Shown: positions 1 to 9,522, numbered from the stretch's first letter. The stretch is DNA of 64,000 nucleotides from Comamonas testosteroni (GCA_008727115.1 CP044131.1:868001-932000); one strand, 5' to 3'. Numbers and translations are program-made. Notes: generated by a model not told the origin, from the sequence alone.

Positions 1-1395
1 TTCATCATCGACTGGGTCGGTGAAGTGGAACGCCAGGCGCGCCGCAGCGTGCGCTGTGTAGTGGCCAATCCGCAGGACATCAAGCGCTATACGGCAGAGT
101 TCTTTGCGCTGGCCAAGTCGGTACGTGCTGCGGAAAAAGCCGGTGGCGCAGCAGGCGGTGCCAGCTTTGAGCAACTGGTGGAGCTGGGCAAGAGCAACAA
201 GCAGCTGGACGCCAACGACCAGGGAGTGGTCAAGGTGGTGGACTGGCTGTGGCAGTACGCGTTTGACCAGCGAGCCAGCGATATCCACCTGGAGCCGCGC
301 CGCGAGCAAGGCGTGATCCGCTTTCGTATCGACGGCGTGCTGCACCCGGTCTATCAGATGCCCATGGGGGTGCTCAATGCCATGGTGGCACGCGTCAAGC
401 TGCTGGGCCGCATGGACGTGGTCGAAAAGCGCCGGCCGCTGGATGGCCGTATCAAGACGCGCAACCCGCGTGGCGAAGAAGTGGAAATGCGTTTGTCCAC
501 GCTGCCCACGGCCTTTGGCGAGAAGATGGTGATGCGTATCTTCGACCCGGAAAATACCGTCAAGAATCTCGATGCACTGGGCTTCAGCGCCCATGATGCG
601 CAGCGCTGGGAAGAGCTGGTCAAGCGCCCACACGGCATCATTCTGGTCACGGGGCCAACGGGCTCCGGCAAGACCACGACGTTGTACTCCACGCTCAAGC
701 GCGTGGCGACCGAAGAGGTGAACGTCAGCACGGTGGAGGATCCCATCGAAATGATCGAGGCCAGCTTCAACCAGACGCAGGTGCAGCCTCAGCTCGATTT
801 CACCTTTACCGAAGGCCTGCGTGCTCTGATGCGTCAGGACCCGGACATCATCATGGTGGGGGAGATTCGCGACCTGGCCACGGCCGAGATGGCGGTGCAG
901 GCCGCGCTGACCGGGCATTTGGTGTTCTCCACCTTGCACACCAATGACGCACCCAGTGCAGTCAGCCGCCTGATGGAGCTGGGCATCCCTTCGTATCTGA
1001 TCAATGCCACCTTGCTGGGCGTGTTGGCCCAGCGCCTGGTGCGCACGTTGTGCCCCAGCTGCAAGCAGCGTGATGAAGATGGTAGGCCCGAGGAGTTGGC
1101 CGAGTCGATCAAGCCCTGGAAACTGAACGGCAGCTACCAGCCCTACAAGCCCGTGGGCTGCGAGGATTGCCGTTTGACAGGCTACCGTGGTCGCATGGGT
1201 TTGTATGAGCTGCTGGTAGTGAGTGAAGCCCTCAAGAAGCAGATTCACGATGCTCCGTCCATGGACGCATTACGCCGTCAGGCTGTGCAAGATGGCATGC
1301 GACCTCTGCGCCTTGCCGGTGCATTGCGTGTGGCAGAGGGGGCAACTACCTTGACGGAGGTGTTGGCTTGTACACCGTTGATGAGCGAAATCTGA
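1..1395 (+). CDS. GspE/PilB-family secretion ATPase (5' end outside window)
   Basis: Hexameric cytoplasmic ATPase that powers type II secretion or type IV pilus-like machines. The reading frame is open from base 1, so the gene begins upstream; the GTG at 25 is internal. Visible motifs in order: Walker A GPTGSGKTTT near nt 652-680, an Asp-box/Walker B region RQDPDIIMVGEIRD near nt 830-870, the His box GHLVFSTLHTND, and a CxxC pair (CPSC at nt 1051, CEDC at nt 1159) forming the zinc-binding C4 domain typical of GspE and PilB. The gene ends with TGA. A stretch rich in Ala/Gly separates the N-terminal part from the core. The rest of the machine is not in the window, so T2SS versus pilus cannot be decided; the family call is firm. 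Confidence 0.9.
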   Translation, partial: FIIDWVGEVERQARRSVRCVVANPQDIKRYTAEFFALAKSVRAAEKAGGAAGGASFEQLVELGKSNKQLDANDQGVVKVVDWLWQYAFDQRASDIHLEPRREQGVIRFRIDGVLHPVYQMPMGVLNAMVARVKLLGRMDVVEKRRPLDGRIKTRNPRGEEVEMRLSTLPTAFGEKMVMRIFDPENTVKNLDALGFSAHDAQRWEELVKRPHGIILVTGPTGSGKTTTLYSTLKRVATEEVNVSTVEDPIEMIEASFNQTQVQPQLDFTFTEGLRALMRQDPDIIMVGEIRDLATAEMAVQAALTGHLVFSTLHTNDAPSAVSRLMELGIPSYLINATLLGVLAQRLVRTLCPSCKQRDEDGRPEELAESIKPWKLNGSYQPYKPVGCEDCRLTGYRGRMGLYELLVVSEALKKQIHDAPSMDALRRQAVQDGMRPLRLAGALRVAEGATTLTEVLACTPLMSEI

Positions 1396-1585
1396 CGCAG
1401 GTGTGTGAGCAAATACTTTTCTCGGGTGGCAGCAAGGAAAGCCTGAGTTTTCTGAGTGCTAGTTGCTGTACATCCATATCAAACGTCGGCATTAGGGTAA
1501 GCCCTTTGTAGGTGGAATCCACATCAGTTTGGCTTTTGTATGAAACGAGAATCGCAAAGTCGTGATTTCCGTAAGGAGACGTTTT

Positions 1586-2074
1586 GTGAAAATCAAGAGC
1601 CAAAAAGACTTTTTCTCCGGTCTGATGTTCTTGGTTGTCGGCCTCGCTTTTGCGATCGGCGCAACCAACTACACCATTGGCACCGGCGCCCGCATGGGAC
1701 CTGGTTACTTTCCGTTGATCCTGGGTGTGCTGATGGCCATTCTGGGTACTGCTATCTGTGTTGGTGGTCTGTCCAAGGGCCCCTCTGATGGCGACAAGAT
1801 CGGTAAGTGGGCATGGAAGCAGGTGTTCTTCATCCTGGCAGCCAACTTTGCCTTCGGCATTTTGTTGGTCGGCGTTCCCGGTCTGGGCATTCCCCAGTTC
1901 GGTCTGATCATTGCTATCTATGCATTGGTCTTCATCGCCAGCCTGGGCGGCCATAGTTTCAACTTCAAGGAAACAGCAGTTCTGGCCACCATCCTGGCCG
2001 TGGGCAGCTATTTCGCTTTCGTGTGGGCGCTGAATCTGCAGTTCCCCGTGTGGCCTAGCTTCATTGCTGGCTAA
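1586..2074 (+). CDS. tctB: Tripartite tricarboxylate transporter, small membrane subunit TctB
   Basis: Small four-helix membrane subunit of a TTT-family carrier, which imports tri- or dicarboxylates or similar organic acids by secondary transport. I place the start at GTG 1586, eight bases after an AAGGAG sequence, giving 162 aa beginning MKIKSQKDFF; the longer frame from 1562 would swallow the ribosome binding site. Hydrophobic segments lie near residues 9-27, 38-58, 78-105 and 125-150. The gene is followed 15 bases later by tctA, so the two are co-transcribed. No tctC binding-protein gene lies next to them, although TctC normally delivers the substrate. Confidence 0.85.
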   Translation: MKIKSQKDFFSGLMFLVVGLAFAIGATNYTIGTGARMGPGYFPLILGVLMAILGTAICVGGLSKGPSDGDKIGKWAWKQVFFILAANFAFGILLVGVPGLGIPQFGLIIAIYALVFIASLGGHSFNFKETAVLATILAVGSYFAFVWALNLQFPVWPSFIAG

Positions 2075-2089
2075 TCAGGAGCATCGTCC

Positions 2090-3601
2090 ATGGATCTGAT
2101 TCAGAACTTGTCGACGGGTTTTGGCGTGGCTTTCACGTTCCAGAACCTGATCTACTGCTTTGTGGGCTGTCTGCTCGGTACGCTGATTGGTGTGCTGCCA
2201 GGTATTGGCCCTGTGGCGACCATCGCCATGTTGCTGCCCGCAACCTATGCACTGCCCCCCGTGGCGGCGCTGATCATGCTGGCCGGTATTTACTACGGTG
2301 CCCAGTACGGCGGCTCCACCACCGCCATTTTGGTGAACTTGCCCGGTGAATCCTCGTCCGTTGTGACGGTGATTGACGGCTATCAGATGGCCCGAAAAGG
2401 CCGAGCAGGCCCTGCGCTGGCAGCGGCCGGTATCGGCTCCTTCTTCGCTGGCTGCGTGGGTACCGTGATTCTGGCTGCCTTCGCTCCTCCGCTGACCGAA
2501 GTGGCGTTCAAGTTCGGCCCTGCCGAGTACTTCTCGCTGATGACCCTGGGTCTGATCGGTGCCGTGGTGCTGGCTTCCGGCTCGCTGCTCAAGGCGATCG
2601 CCATGATCGTGCTGGGTCTGCTGCTGGGCATGGTCGGTACCGACGTGAACTCCGGTGTGGCGCGTTACAGCTTCGATATTCCTGAGCTGACCGACGGCAT
2701 CGACTTCGTCGTGATCGCCATGGGTGTGTTCGGTTACGGTGAAATCATTGCCAACCTGTCCAAGCCCGACGACGAGCGCGAAGTGTTCGCTGCCAAGGTG
2801 ACCGGTCTGATGCCCACCGCTGAAGACTTCAAGCACATGATTCCTGCCATGCTGCGCGGCACGGCCCTGGGCTCGGCCCTGGGTATCTTGCCCGGTGGCG
2901 GTGCCATGCTGTCGGCCTTTGCTGCCTACACCATCGAAAAGAAGACCAAGCTCAAGGCTGGTGAAGTTCCTTTCGGTCAAGGCAATATCCGCGGCGTGTG
3001 CGCTCCTGAATCGGCCAACAACGCCGGCTCGCAGACATCGTTCATTCCTCTGTTGACTCTGGGTATTCCTCCCAACGCCGTGATGGCGCTGATGGTGGGT
3101 GCCATGACGATTCACAACATCCAGCCCGGCCCTCAGGTGATGACCAGCAACCCAGAACTGTTCTGGGGTCTGATCGCCTCCATGTGGATTGGTAACCTGA
3201 TGCTGATCATCTTGAACCTGCCGCTGATCGGCGTCTGGATCAAGCTGCTGACCGTGCCTTACCGCTGGCTGTTCCCGTCCATCGTGCTGTTCTGTGCGAT
3301 TGGCGTGTACGGTACCAACAACAACGTCTGGGACGTGTGGATGGTGGGTCTCTTCGGCTTCGTCGGCTATGTGTTCCACAAGCTGGGCACCGAGCCTGCA
3401 CCCTTGCTGCTGGGCTTCATCCTGGGCCCGATGATGGAAGAAAACCTGCGCCGTGCCCTGCTGCTGTCGCGTGGTGACTGGACGGTCTTCGTGACCCGCC
3501 CCATCTCTGCCGGCCTGCTGATCGCTGCCGTGATCCTGTTGGTGATCGTGCTGATGCCTGCAGTGAAGAACAAGCGCGAAGAAGCTTTCGTGGAAGACTG
3601 A
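2090..3601 (+). CDS. tctA: Tripartite tricarboxylate transporter, large permease subunit TctA
   Basis: Large integral membrane subunit (503 aa, about 12 helices) that carries the transport path of TTT-family uptake systems. Family hallmarks are visible: the N-terminal GTLIGVLPGIGPVATIA glycine/proline-rich segment, and a second related one, GILPGGGAMLSAFAAYTIEK, which are the repeated signature halves of TctA. An AGGAG ribosome binding site precedes ATG 2090. It sits directly behind tctB and ahead of a clear terminator, so this is a two-gene unit. The substrate cannot be deduced because the binding protein is absent; such permeases often work with unlinked TctC paralogs, which are numerous in Burkholderiales. 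Confidence 0.92.
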   Translation: MDLIQNLSTGFGVAFTFQNLIYCFVGCLLGTLIGVLPGIGPVATIAMLLPATYALPPVAALIMLAGIYYGAQYGGSTTAILVNLPGESSSVVTVIDGYQMARKGRAGPALAAAGIGSFFAGCVGTVILAAFAPPLTEVAFKFGPAEYFSLMTLGLIGAVVLASGSLLKAIAMIVLGLLLGMVGTDVNSGVARYSFDIPELTDGIDFVVIAMGVFGYGEIIANLSKPDDEREVFAAKVTGLMPTAEDFKHMIPAMLRGTALGSALGILPGGGAMLSAFAAYTIEKKTKLKAGEVPFGQGNIRGVCAPESANNAGSQTSFIPLLTLGIPPNAVMALMVGAMTIHNIQPGPQVMTSNPELFWGLIASMWIGNLMLIILNLPLIGVWIKLLTVPYRWLFPSIVLFCAIGVYGTNNNVWDVWMVGLFGFVGYVFHKLGTEPAPLLLGFILGPMMEENLRRALLLSRGDWTVFVTRPISAGLLIAAVILLVIVLMPAVKNKREEAFVED

Positions 3602-3630
3602 TGGTTTCCTGATTGCTGAACCAAGCTTGA

Positions 3631-3657
3631 AGCGGCCCGCAAGGGCCGCTTTTTTTG
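3631..3657 (+). terminator. Intrinsic terminator after tctBA
   Basis: Stem AGCGGCCC / GGGCCGCT with a short loop, followed by seven T residues, 30 bases after the tctA stop. Confidence 0.85.
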
Positions 3658-3726
3658 TTTGCGCACTTTTGCGCTGGCAAACCATGCTTGGGGCGGCAAA
3701 ATAGCAGCAGTTCATAGAAAGATTGC

Positions 3727-5031
3727 ATGGCCTTGTCTTTATTGCCTACTCAGCATCCGCAGCGGGTGCTGCTTCACAACGAAATTCACGCTCGTCCAGC
3801 GGAGGTCATAGAGGCTCCGCTGGCCATTACGCATGTCGTGATGCTCACCGATGCAGTCCAGCGCGAAGCGAGTCGTGAGCATGTGGCGGCCTTGCTGCGC
3901 AATCATCACCAGCCTTTGCCGGATGAGGGAACCACCCATGTGCTGATTGATCTGGGGGCATTTCGCCTGCGCTGGGAGCAGCACACCGAGTTTGTGGCCT
4001 GGACGTTTGCCACGCCCATGGAGCAGGCTTCGGTCACTGATGTGCGCGAGCCTGAAACGGCCATCGACGAGGTGCCCCGAGAGTGGCTGTCGGCCTTGCC
4101 GGGGCAATGCCTGAGCAGCATGCACCTGTGGGTGCTCAATGAGCAAAAGGTGGATGTGCAGCACCTTGTCAGGCACATGCTGCAGACCGATACCCTGGTC
4201 GGCTCTGGCGTGGCCGGTGATAGCGCACATCTATATACGGACTTTGCCATTCATGCCGATGGTTTTTCGCGCATGTTGCTGCTGGCCGATGAAAACCTTT
4301 CGCCGCGCCGCCTGGGACGACTGGTGCAGCGTGTGCTGGAGATTGAAACCTATCGCATGGCAGCCTTGCTGGGCTTGCCTGCGGCACGCAAAGCGGCAGC
4401 CGTGCTGGCCACGGCCGAGCGTGAATTGGCCGAGCTGGCCAACGCCATCCGCGCTGCAGACCGCGATGCAGAGCCCGCCTTGCTGGATCGGCTGACCCGA
4501 CTGGCCGGGCAGGTGGAGAGCGAATATGCGGCCACGCATTCACGTTTTTCGGCCAGCTCGGCCTATTTCGAGCTGGTGGACCGGCGCATTCAGGAGCTGC
4601 AGGAAAGCCGGGTGGACGGCATCCAGACCATTCGCGAGTTTATGGACCGGCGCCTGTCTCCGGCACGGGCCACCTGCGAATGGGCTACGCGCCGCCAGAA
4701 TGCGCTCTCGGAGCGGGTGTCGCGCGTCAGCAGCCTGCTGCGCACGCGCGTCGAGATCGAGCAGCAGCAAAGCAGCCAGCAATTGCTGGGCACCATGAAT
4801 GACCGCCAGGGCATGCAGCTCAAGCTGCAATCCACGGTGGAAGGGCTTTCGGTTGCTGCCATCACCTACTACATCACCGGGCTGATCAGCTATCTGGCCA
4901 AGGGTGCGCAAAAGCTGGGCTGGCCCTGGTCTCCAGAGTCGACGGCAGCGATGGCCATTCCTGTCGTGGCATTCAGCGTCTGGTGGTCACTGCGCAGACT
5001 GCACCACAAGCTATTTGGGCGGCATTCATGA
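3727..5031 (+). CDS. DUF3422 family membrane-anchored protein
   Basis: 434-aa protein of unknown function. The start region reads MALSLLPTQHPQRVLLHNEIHARP, where the 'NE.HARP' element near residues 17-23 is the typical opening of DUF3422 proteins. The middle (about residues 200-340) is rich in Ala, Glu, Arg and Leu and looks helical or coiled-coil. Two hydrophobic segments near residues 375-395 and 400-425 would anchor the C-terminus in the membrane, the last residues being basic. It stands alone between two terminators or repeats. Family assignment is by recalled similarity; no biochemical role is known to me. Confidence 0.75.
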   Translation: MALSLLPTQHPQRVLLHNEIHARPAEVIEAPLAITHVVMLTDAVQREASREHVAALLRNHHQPLPDEGTTHVLIDLGAFRLRWEQHTEFVAWTFATPMEQASVTDVREPETAIDEVPREWLSALPGQCLSSMHLWVLNEQKVDVQHLVRHMLQTDTLVGSGVAGDSAHLYTDFAIHADGFSRMLLLADENLSPRRLGRLVQRVLEIETYRMAALLGLPAARKAAAVLATAERELAELANAIRAADRDAEPALLDRLTRLAGQVESEYAATHSRFSASSAYFELVDRRIQELQESRVDGIQTIREFMDRRLSPARATCEWATRRQNALSERVSRVSSLLRTRVEIEQQQSSQQLLGTMNDRQGMQLKLQSTVEGLSVAAITYYITGLISYLAKGAQKLGWPWSPESTAAMAIPVVAFSVWWSLRRLHHKLFGRHS

Positions 5032-5036
5032 AAAAG

Positions 5037-5073
5037 GCTGTAGCACTTATGTATGAAGCGCTAGTAGCTATCT
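5037..5073. repeat. Short copy of the AGCTGCTAGCGCTT palindromic repeat
   Basis: Imperfect palindrome GTAGCACTTATGTATGAAGC followed by GCTAGTAGCTATC, immediately after the DUF3422 stop codon. It matches the short repeat copies at 20362, 21773 and 49672. Confidence 0.6.
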
Positions 5074-5127
5074 ATTTTGATGTTTCCAGACATTGAATTC
5101 TGGAGAAAACTGTGAAAGGAGTCAGAA

Positions 5128-5925
5128 ATGGACTTTGGTATTGCCGGGCGCTGGGCTTTGGTTTGTGGTGCCAGCAAGGGACTGGGTTTTGGCTGTGCCA
5201 AGGCGCTGGCTGAAGAGGGCGTGAATCTGGTCATCAATGCCCGCAGTGCAGATTCGCTGCAGGCTGCCGTGCAGAAGCTGCAAGCCATCGCCCCTCAGAT
5301 CAAGGTGATTGGTGTGGCAGCCGACATCACGACTCCCGAAGGTCGTACAGCCGTGTTTGAAGCCGCTGGCGGCCCCGGCAAGGACTACGACATTGTCGTG
5401 ACCAATGCCGGTGGCCCGCCTCCCGGCGACTTCCGCACTTGGGATCGCGAAGCCTGGATCAAGGCCGTGGACGCCAATATGCTGACCCCCATCGAGCTGA
5501 TCAAGGCCACGGTGGACGGCATGGCCGAGCGCGGCTTTGGCCGCATCGTCAACATCACCTCCAGCGCAGTGAAGGCGCCCATCGACATCCTGGGTCTGTC
5601 CAACGGCGCACGCAGCGGCCTGACGGGCTTTGTGGCCGGTCTGGCACGCTCGGGCATTGCCGCCAAGGGTGTGACCATCAACAGCATCCTGCCCGGTAAG
5701 TTCGACACAGATCGTCTGGTTGCCACACACCAGGCTACGGCGAGCAAGACGGGTCAGGATCTGGATGCTGTGCGCCAGGCGCAGGCCGATCAAATTCCTG
5801 CCAAGCGCTTTGGTACGGCCGAAGAGTTCGGTGCCATCTGCGCCTTCCTGTGCAGCCGCCAGGCGGGCTACATGACGGGCCAGAACATCCTGCCCGACGG
5901 CGGCTTGTACCCCGGCACTTACTGA
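5128..5925 (+). CDS. SDR-family oxidoreductase (3-oxoacyl-ACP-reductase-like)
   Basis: 265-aa classical short-chain dehydrogenase/reductase. The N-terminal cofactor motif is present as GASKGLGFGCAKAL (TGxxxGxG variant, residues about 13-26), followed by VTNAGGPPPG in place of the usual NNAG. The catalytic Ser lies in NITSSAVK, but the canonical YxxxK Tyr is replaced: after the serine the sequence reads LGLSNGARSGL, the SNGAR version known from the 'atypical' SDR subgroup. An AAGGAG site precedes ATG 5128. It is the only gene in its unit, ending in a terminator. The substrate is unknown; fatty-acid or hydroxyacid metabolism is possible. Confidence 0.85.
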   Translation: MDFGIAGRWALVCGASKGLGFGCAKALAEEGVNLVINARSADSLQAAVQKLQAIAPQIKVIGVAADITTPEGRTAVFEAAGGPGKDYDIVVTNAGGPPPGDFRTWDREAWIKAVDANMLTPIELIKATVDGMAERGFGRIVNITSSAVKAPIDILGLSNGARSGLTGFVAGLARSGIAAKGVTINSILPGKFDTDRLVATHQATASKTGQDLDAVRQAQADQIPAKRFGTAEEFGAICAFLCSRQAGYMTGQNILPDGGLYPGTY

Positions 5926-5944
5926 TCGGCAACCGAGCACTCCT

Positions 5945-5973
5945 AAAAAAGCCCCGCATTGCGGGGCTTTTTT
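5945..5973 (+). terminator. Bidirectional terminator between SDR and EamA genes
   Basis: GCCCCGC / GCGGGGC stem with A6 before and T7 after, so it can stop both the SDR transcript and the convergent EamA transcript, whose last codons it abuts. Confidence 0.85.
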
Positions 5974-6871
5974 ATTTGCGCGACGACACTACGATGCCGG
6001 CCACGATGAGTGCAAAGGCAAGCACGTGATACAGATGCGGAGTCTCTCCCAGCACGGGAATGGATAGCAAGGCCGTGAACAGCGGGATCAGGTTGCCAAA
6101 AAATCCGGCAATGGCGGGTGTGGCGCGCTGCACGCCCATGCTCCAGAAACGGTAGGCAAGAATGGCAGGGCCAATGGCGATAAAGAGCAGCGTGCCCAGC
6201 AATGGCCAGCCCGCTACAAAGCGAAAGCCCCCCAGCAAGGCCTCACCACCGGTGAACAGGCCGGACCAGAGCAGGCCAAAAGTGATCTGTGCGAGTAAAA
6301 AACTGGCCCAGTGCGACTTCACCTCTTGTGGGCCGGTGCTGCGCGACAGCAGCCAGGTGTAAAAAGCCCAGGCAATGGTGGCCAGCACCATGAACAGATC
6401 GCCGGCTACAAAGCGCAGCGTCAGCAAGCTCTGCATGTCCCCGCGCGACATCACCACCACCACCCCCAGCACGGACAGCACGGCCCCGCCCATTTGCCGG
6501 CAGCTGATGGGAATGCCCCAGCACAGACGGCCAATGGCCAGCATCCACACTGGCATGCTCGAACCCACCAGCGTCACGTTCAATGGTGTCGAGGTCTTGA
6601 GTGCCAGATACAGCAGCGCGTTGTAGCAGCCAATGCCCAGCAGCCCCAGCAGCATGTACTGCCGCCACAGCGGCCAGATGGGGCTGTCCTTGCGCAGCAC
6701 CCGCCATGCCAGCGGCAACAGCAGCACAAAGGCGATGCACCAGCGAAAGAAATTGAGTGCAAACGGAGAAATCAAATCGTGAGCGAGGCGACCCACGATG
6801 GCATTGCCGGCCCACAGTGCGGGAGCCAGGCTGAGCATGGCCACTGTGGAGGGTTTGAGGGGGGAAGTCAT
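5972..6871 (-). CDS. EamA/DMT-family transporter
   Basis: 299-aa inner-membrane protein with ten hydrophobic segments arranged as two EamA repeats, as in the drug/metabolite transporter superfamily (RhaT/YdcZ-like exporters). The first repeat contains WAGNAIVGRLAHDLISPFAL, the classic opening of EamA domains (small-residue pair after a Trp, then a polar segment and PF). The C-terminus ends with short Lys/Arg residues in the cytoplasm. Such proteins export amino acids, nucleotides or other metabolites; nothing nearby identifies the substrate. It is transcribed opposite to its neighbours. Confidence 0.85.
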   Translation of the reverse strand: MTSPLKPSTVAMLSLAPALWAGNAIVGRLAHDLISPFALNFFRWCIAFVLLLPLAWRVLRKDSPIWPLWRQYMLLGLLGIGCYNALLYLALKTSTPLNVTLVGSSMPVWMLAIGRLCWGIPISCRQMGGAVLSVLGVVVVMSRGDMQSLLTLRFVAGDLFMVLATIAWAFYTWLLSRSTGPQEVKSHWASFLLAQITFGLLWSGLFTGGEALLGGFRFVAGWPLLGTLLFIAIGPAILAYRFWSMGVQRATPAIAGFFGNLIPLFTALLSIPVLGETPHLYHVLAFALIVAGIVVSSRK

Positions 6872-7020
6872 GGAGTGTCACTGTAACGTGCCGAAGCTGG
6901 GTGCCTGGCTTTGCGCTCGCCCCAAAGTTGGGTGGGACAGGGTTGCCAGGCACTGCAAATAGTGAGGAGCGTCATCCCGCTTCACGAAGCTGCGCACAAT
7001 GGCTGTATGGGAGGTTATTC

Positions 7021-7836
7021 GTGAACCAGAAACTGACACCTCAGCAGCGGCAGTGGCTGCAAACACAGCATGAAAATGCCAATCAGCCAATGCTGCGTAT
7101 GCGCTACCCGCTATGCATTGATGAGCAGCAGGTTGGTAGCATAGAGGCGGACTTTGCTCAGCGACTGGAGGAGCAGTTGCAGGCAAGCTATGGCGTCAGC
7201 CTGGAGCTGGCCCAAGGCCGCTGGCATTTGCGAGGGCATGGCAGTGCGACGCACAGGCTCAATCAACTGGCGCAAGCCATGCGCCACCAAGGGCTGGCCG
7301 GTGCCTGGCGCGATGAACAGCTAGCGGTATTGGGTGCCGAGGGGCAGCCATTGGCGACGGTGGAGCGCGCTGCTGTAAGGCCGCTGGGCATTGCAACCCG
7401 AGCCGTGCATCTGGTGGGGACTTGCGCCGATGGCTCAATCTGGGTGCAGCAGCGCTCTGCGGACAAAGCCAACAATCCCGGCATGTGGGACACCCTGATG
7501 GGTGGCATGGTCTCCGCTGCTGACAGCCTGCCAGATGCGCTGGCGCGTGAAACCTGGGAAGAGGCCGGCCTGCGGGTGGCAGAGCTGGCGGCCGTTCATC
7601 ATGGCGGGTATGTGTGCTTTTCCAGGCCCAGCGACGAAGCCGAAGGACAGGGCTATATGGTCGAACGTATCGACTGGTTCTCTGCGCTGGTACCGGATGC
7701 CTTGCAGCCCGTCAATCAGGACGGCGAGGTGCAGCGCTTCGAGCGCTTACCCCGCACGGAGTTGCAGCAATGGATGCTGCAAGACCGTTTCACGCCAGAA
7801 GCAGCACTGGTGCTGGCCGCCTATCTGGGCTGGTAG
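7021..7836 (+). CDS. NUDIX hydrolase with N-terminal DUF4743-like domain
   Basis: About 271-aa NUDIX enzyme that would hydrolyse a nucleoside diphosphate linked to another moiety. I start it at GTG 7021 because GGGAGG ends six bases upstream; a longer open frame reaches back to 6901 without a ribosome binding site. The first about 120 residues match the DUF4743-type domain seen in plant and proteobacterial thiamin-diphosphate-related NUDIX proteins. The NUDIX box is visible as GGMVSAADSLPDALARETWEEAG (residues about 160-182), with the REx2EE core preserved as RETWEEAG. Substrate is unknown. Confidence 0.8.
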   Translation: MNQKLTPQQRQWLQTQHENANQPMLRMRYPLCIDEQQVGSIEADFAQRLEEQLQASYGVSLELAQGRWHLRGHGSATHRLNQLAQAMRHQGLAGAWRDEQLAVLGAEGQPLATVERAAVRPLGIATRAVHLVGTCADGSIWVQQRSADKANNPGMWDTLMGGMVSAADSLPDALARETWEEAGLRVAELAAVHHGGYVCFSRPSDEAEGQGYMVERIDWFSALVPDALQPVNQDGEVQRFERLPRTELQQWMLQDRFTPEAALVLAAYLGW

Positions 7837-7857
7837 GCGAAGAGGAAGGTGCCGGCT

Positions 7858-9522
7858 TTAGCGCTTGGTGTCGGATGCCGTCGTTTTGAGACGGCTGGGG
7901 GCCAGGGCACCGGCCTGCTCCAGAATCGGATAGGCGACGGAGCACAGCAGGGAATTGATGCGCTTCAAGTCGCTGATCATGTCGATGTGCAGCGAGCTGG
8001 TTTCAATGCTGGAGACCGTGTGCTGTGACAGGCGCTCCAGGTGGGTCGCGGCATAGGCCAGCTCCAGATCGCGAAAGCGCGCTTTTTCTTCCAGCAGCTT
8101 TTGCGCCTCGCGCACATTGCCGTTGAGGAAGACGCTCATGGCCAGTCGCAGGTTGTCCAGCAGGTGTTGGGTCAGCTCGTTGATTTCCTGCATGCCCGCT
8201 TCAGAGAACTGCCGGCCCTTCTTGATCTTCTTGTCTTCCAGGTCGAGCAGCACGCGCTCGATGATGTCGCCGATCTGCTCCATATTGATGGTGAAGCTGA
8301 TGATTTCCGTCCAGCGCTGACCTTCACGCTCGTCCAGTTCGGCGCGCGAGATCTTGGTCATGTAGTACTTGATGGCCGAGTACAGATCGTCCACCGTGCC
8401 TTCGAGCTCGCGCACTTCGCGGGACAGCTTGGCATCATCGGTCTCTGCCACCTTTTGCATGCCTATCAGCATGGACTCCACCACATCCGCCTGATGCAGT
8501 GATTCGCGCACGGCGCAGGTGATAGCCAGGGAAGGCGTGGACAGCGCAGAAGGGTCCAGGTGGCGCGGGCGCAGCAACTTGGAAGTGCTTTCTTCCTCAG
8601 GCTTGGGCAGCATGGCGGTCACCCAGCGGGCCACCATCTGCGTCAGGCCAATAAAGCACAGGCTGTTGAAGATATTGAAGGCCAGGTGGAACATCACCAC
8701 GTTCTGGCCGGCATTGGGCAGATAAGGTTGGGCGTATTGCGTCCAGAGGCCGACAAAGGGGGCGACGATGGCCACGCCCATGATCTTGAACAGCAGATTG
8801 CCGATGGTGACCTGGCGTTCTTCCACGGCGGACTTGGCCGTGGTCAGTGCAGCGACCAGGCCGCTGCCCAGATTGGCGCCCAGCGTCAGGCCCAGTGCCA
8901 CATCCAGTGGAATGGCGCCCGAGCTGGCCATGGCTGCAATCAGCAGCACGACGGCCAGGCTGGAGTAGGCGAGCACGGCCAGCACGGCACCCAGCAGCAG
9001 CTCCATGAACAAGTCGCTGCTGATGGAAGCCAGCAGGGCGCGAACGGCTTCGGCCTGCAACAGTGGCTCGGTGGCCTCCACCACCAGGCGCAAGGCCAGC
9101 AGCATCAGGCCCAGGCCGATCAGCACGCGGCCGATACGGCCAGGCTTGGAGTCCTTGCGCGAGATGTAGAGCACCACGCCGACAAAGATGAACAGCGGCG
9201 ACAGCCAGGAGAGGTCGGCCGAGAACAGCACGGCCATCAGGGCCGTGCCCACGTCGGCACCGCGCATCACGGCCAGTGCCGAGGGAAGTGTGATCAGACC
9301 CTGGCCCACAAAGGAGGAGGTCATCAGCGAAGTGGCCGTGCTGGACTGCACCAGGGCAGTGACGCCCATGCCCGACAGGGCTGCAGAAAAACGGTTGCTC
9401 ATGCTGCGCGCAAGAATGTTGCGCAGATTGGCGCCAAAGACCTGCAGAACGCCAGTGCGAACCATCTGAGAGCCCCAGATCAGGAGGGCAATGGCTGCTA
9501 AAAGATTCAATAAATGCTTCAT
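7858..9522 (-). CDS. Na/Pi cotransporter family protein (NptA/YjbB type) with PhoU-like tail
   Basis: Membrane protein of about 554 aa predicted to move phosphate with sodium, possibly outward as for YjbB. The N-terminal 310 residues hold two Na/Pi-cotransporter repeats, recognisable from TALVQSSTATSLMTSSFVGQG and the second LGANLGSGLVAAL, the QSS motif being diagnostic. From about residue 335 on, the protein is a soluble helical domain resembling PhoU. The start at 9522 (MKHLLNLLAAIALLIWG) fits the family; in-frame ATGs at 9591 and 9594 would add 23-24 residues, and neither choice has a strong ribosome binding site. Confidence 0.85.
   Translation of the reverse strand: MKHLLNLLAAIALLIWGSQMVRTGVLQVFGANLRNILARSMSNRFSAALSGMGVTALVQSSTATSLMTSSFVGQGLITLPSALAVMRGADVGTALMAVLFSADLSWLSPLFIFVGVVLYISRKDSKPGRIGRVLIGLGLMLLALRLVVEATEPLLQAEAVRALLASISSDLFMELLLGAVLAVLAYSSLAVVLLIAAMASSGAIPLDVALGLTLGANLGSGLVAALTTAKSAVEERQVTIGNLLFKIMGVAIVAPFVGLWTQYAQPYLPNAGQNVVMFHLAFNIFNSLCFIGLTQMVARWVTAMLPKPEEESTSKLLRPRHLDPSALSTPSLAITCAVRESLHQADVVESMLIGMQKVAETDDAKLSREVRELEGTVDDLYSAIKYYMTKISRAELDEREGQRWTEIISFTINMEQIGDIIERVLLDLEDKKIKKGRQFSEAGMQEINELTQHLLDNLRLAMSVFLNGNVREAQKLLEEKARFRDLELAYAATHLERLSQHTVSSIETSSLHIDMISDLKRINSLLCSVAYPILEQAGALAPSRLKTTASDTKR

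Noticed and set aside
8560..9501. 313-codon open frame opposite the Na/Pi cotransporter gene
   Set aside because: Gln/His/Gly-rich antisense translation without a domain; the reverse-strand gene is certain.
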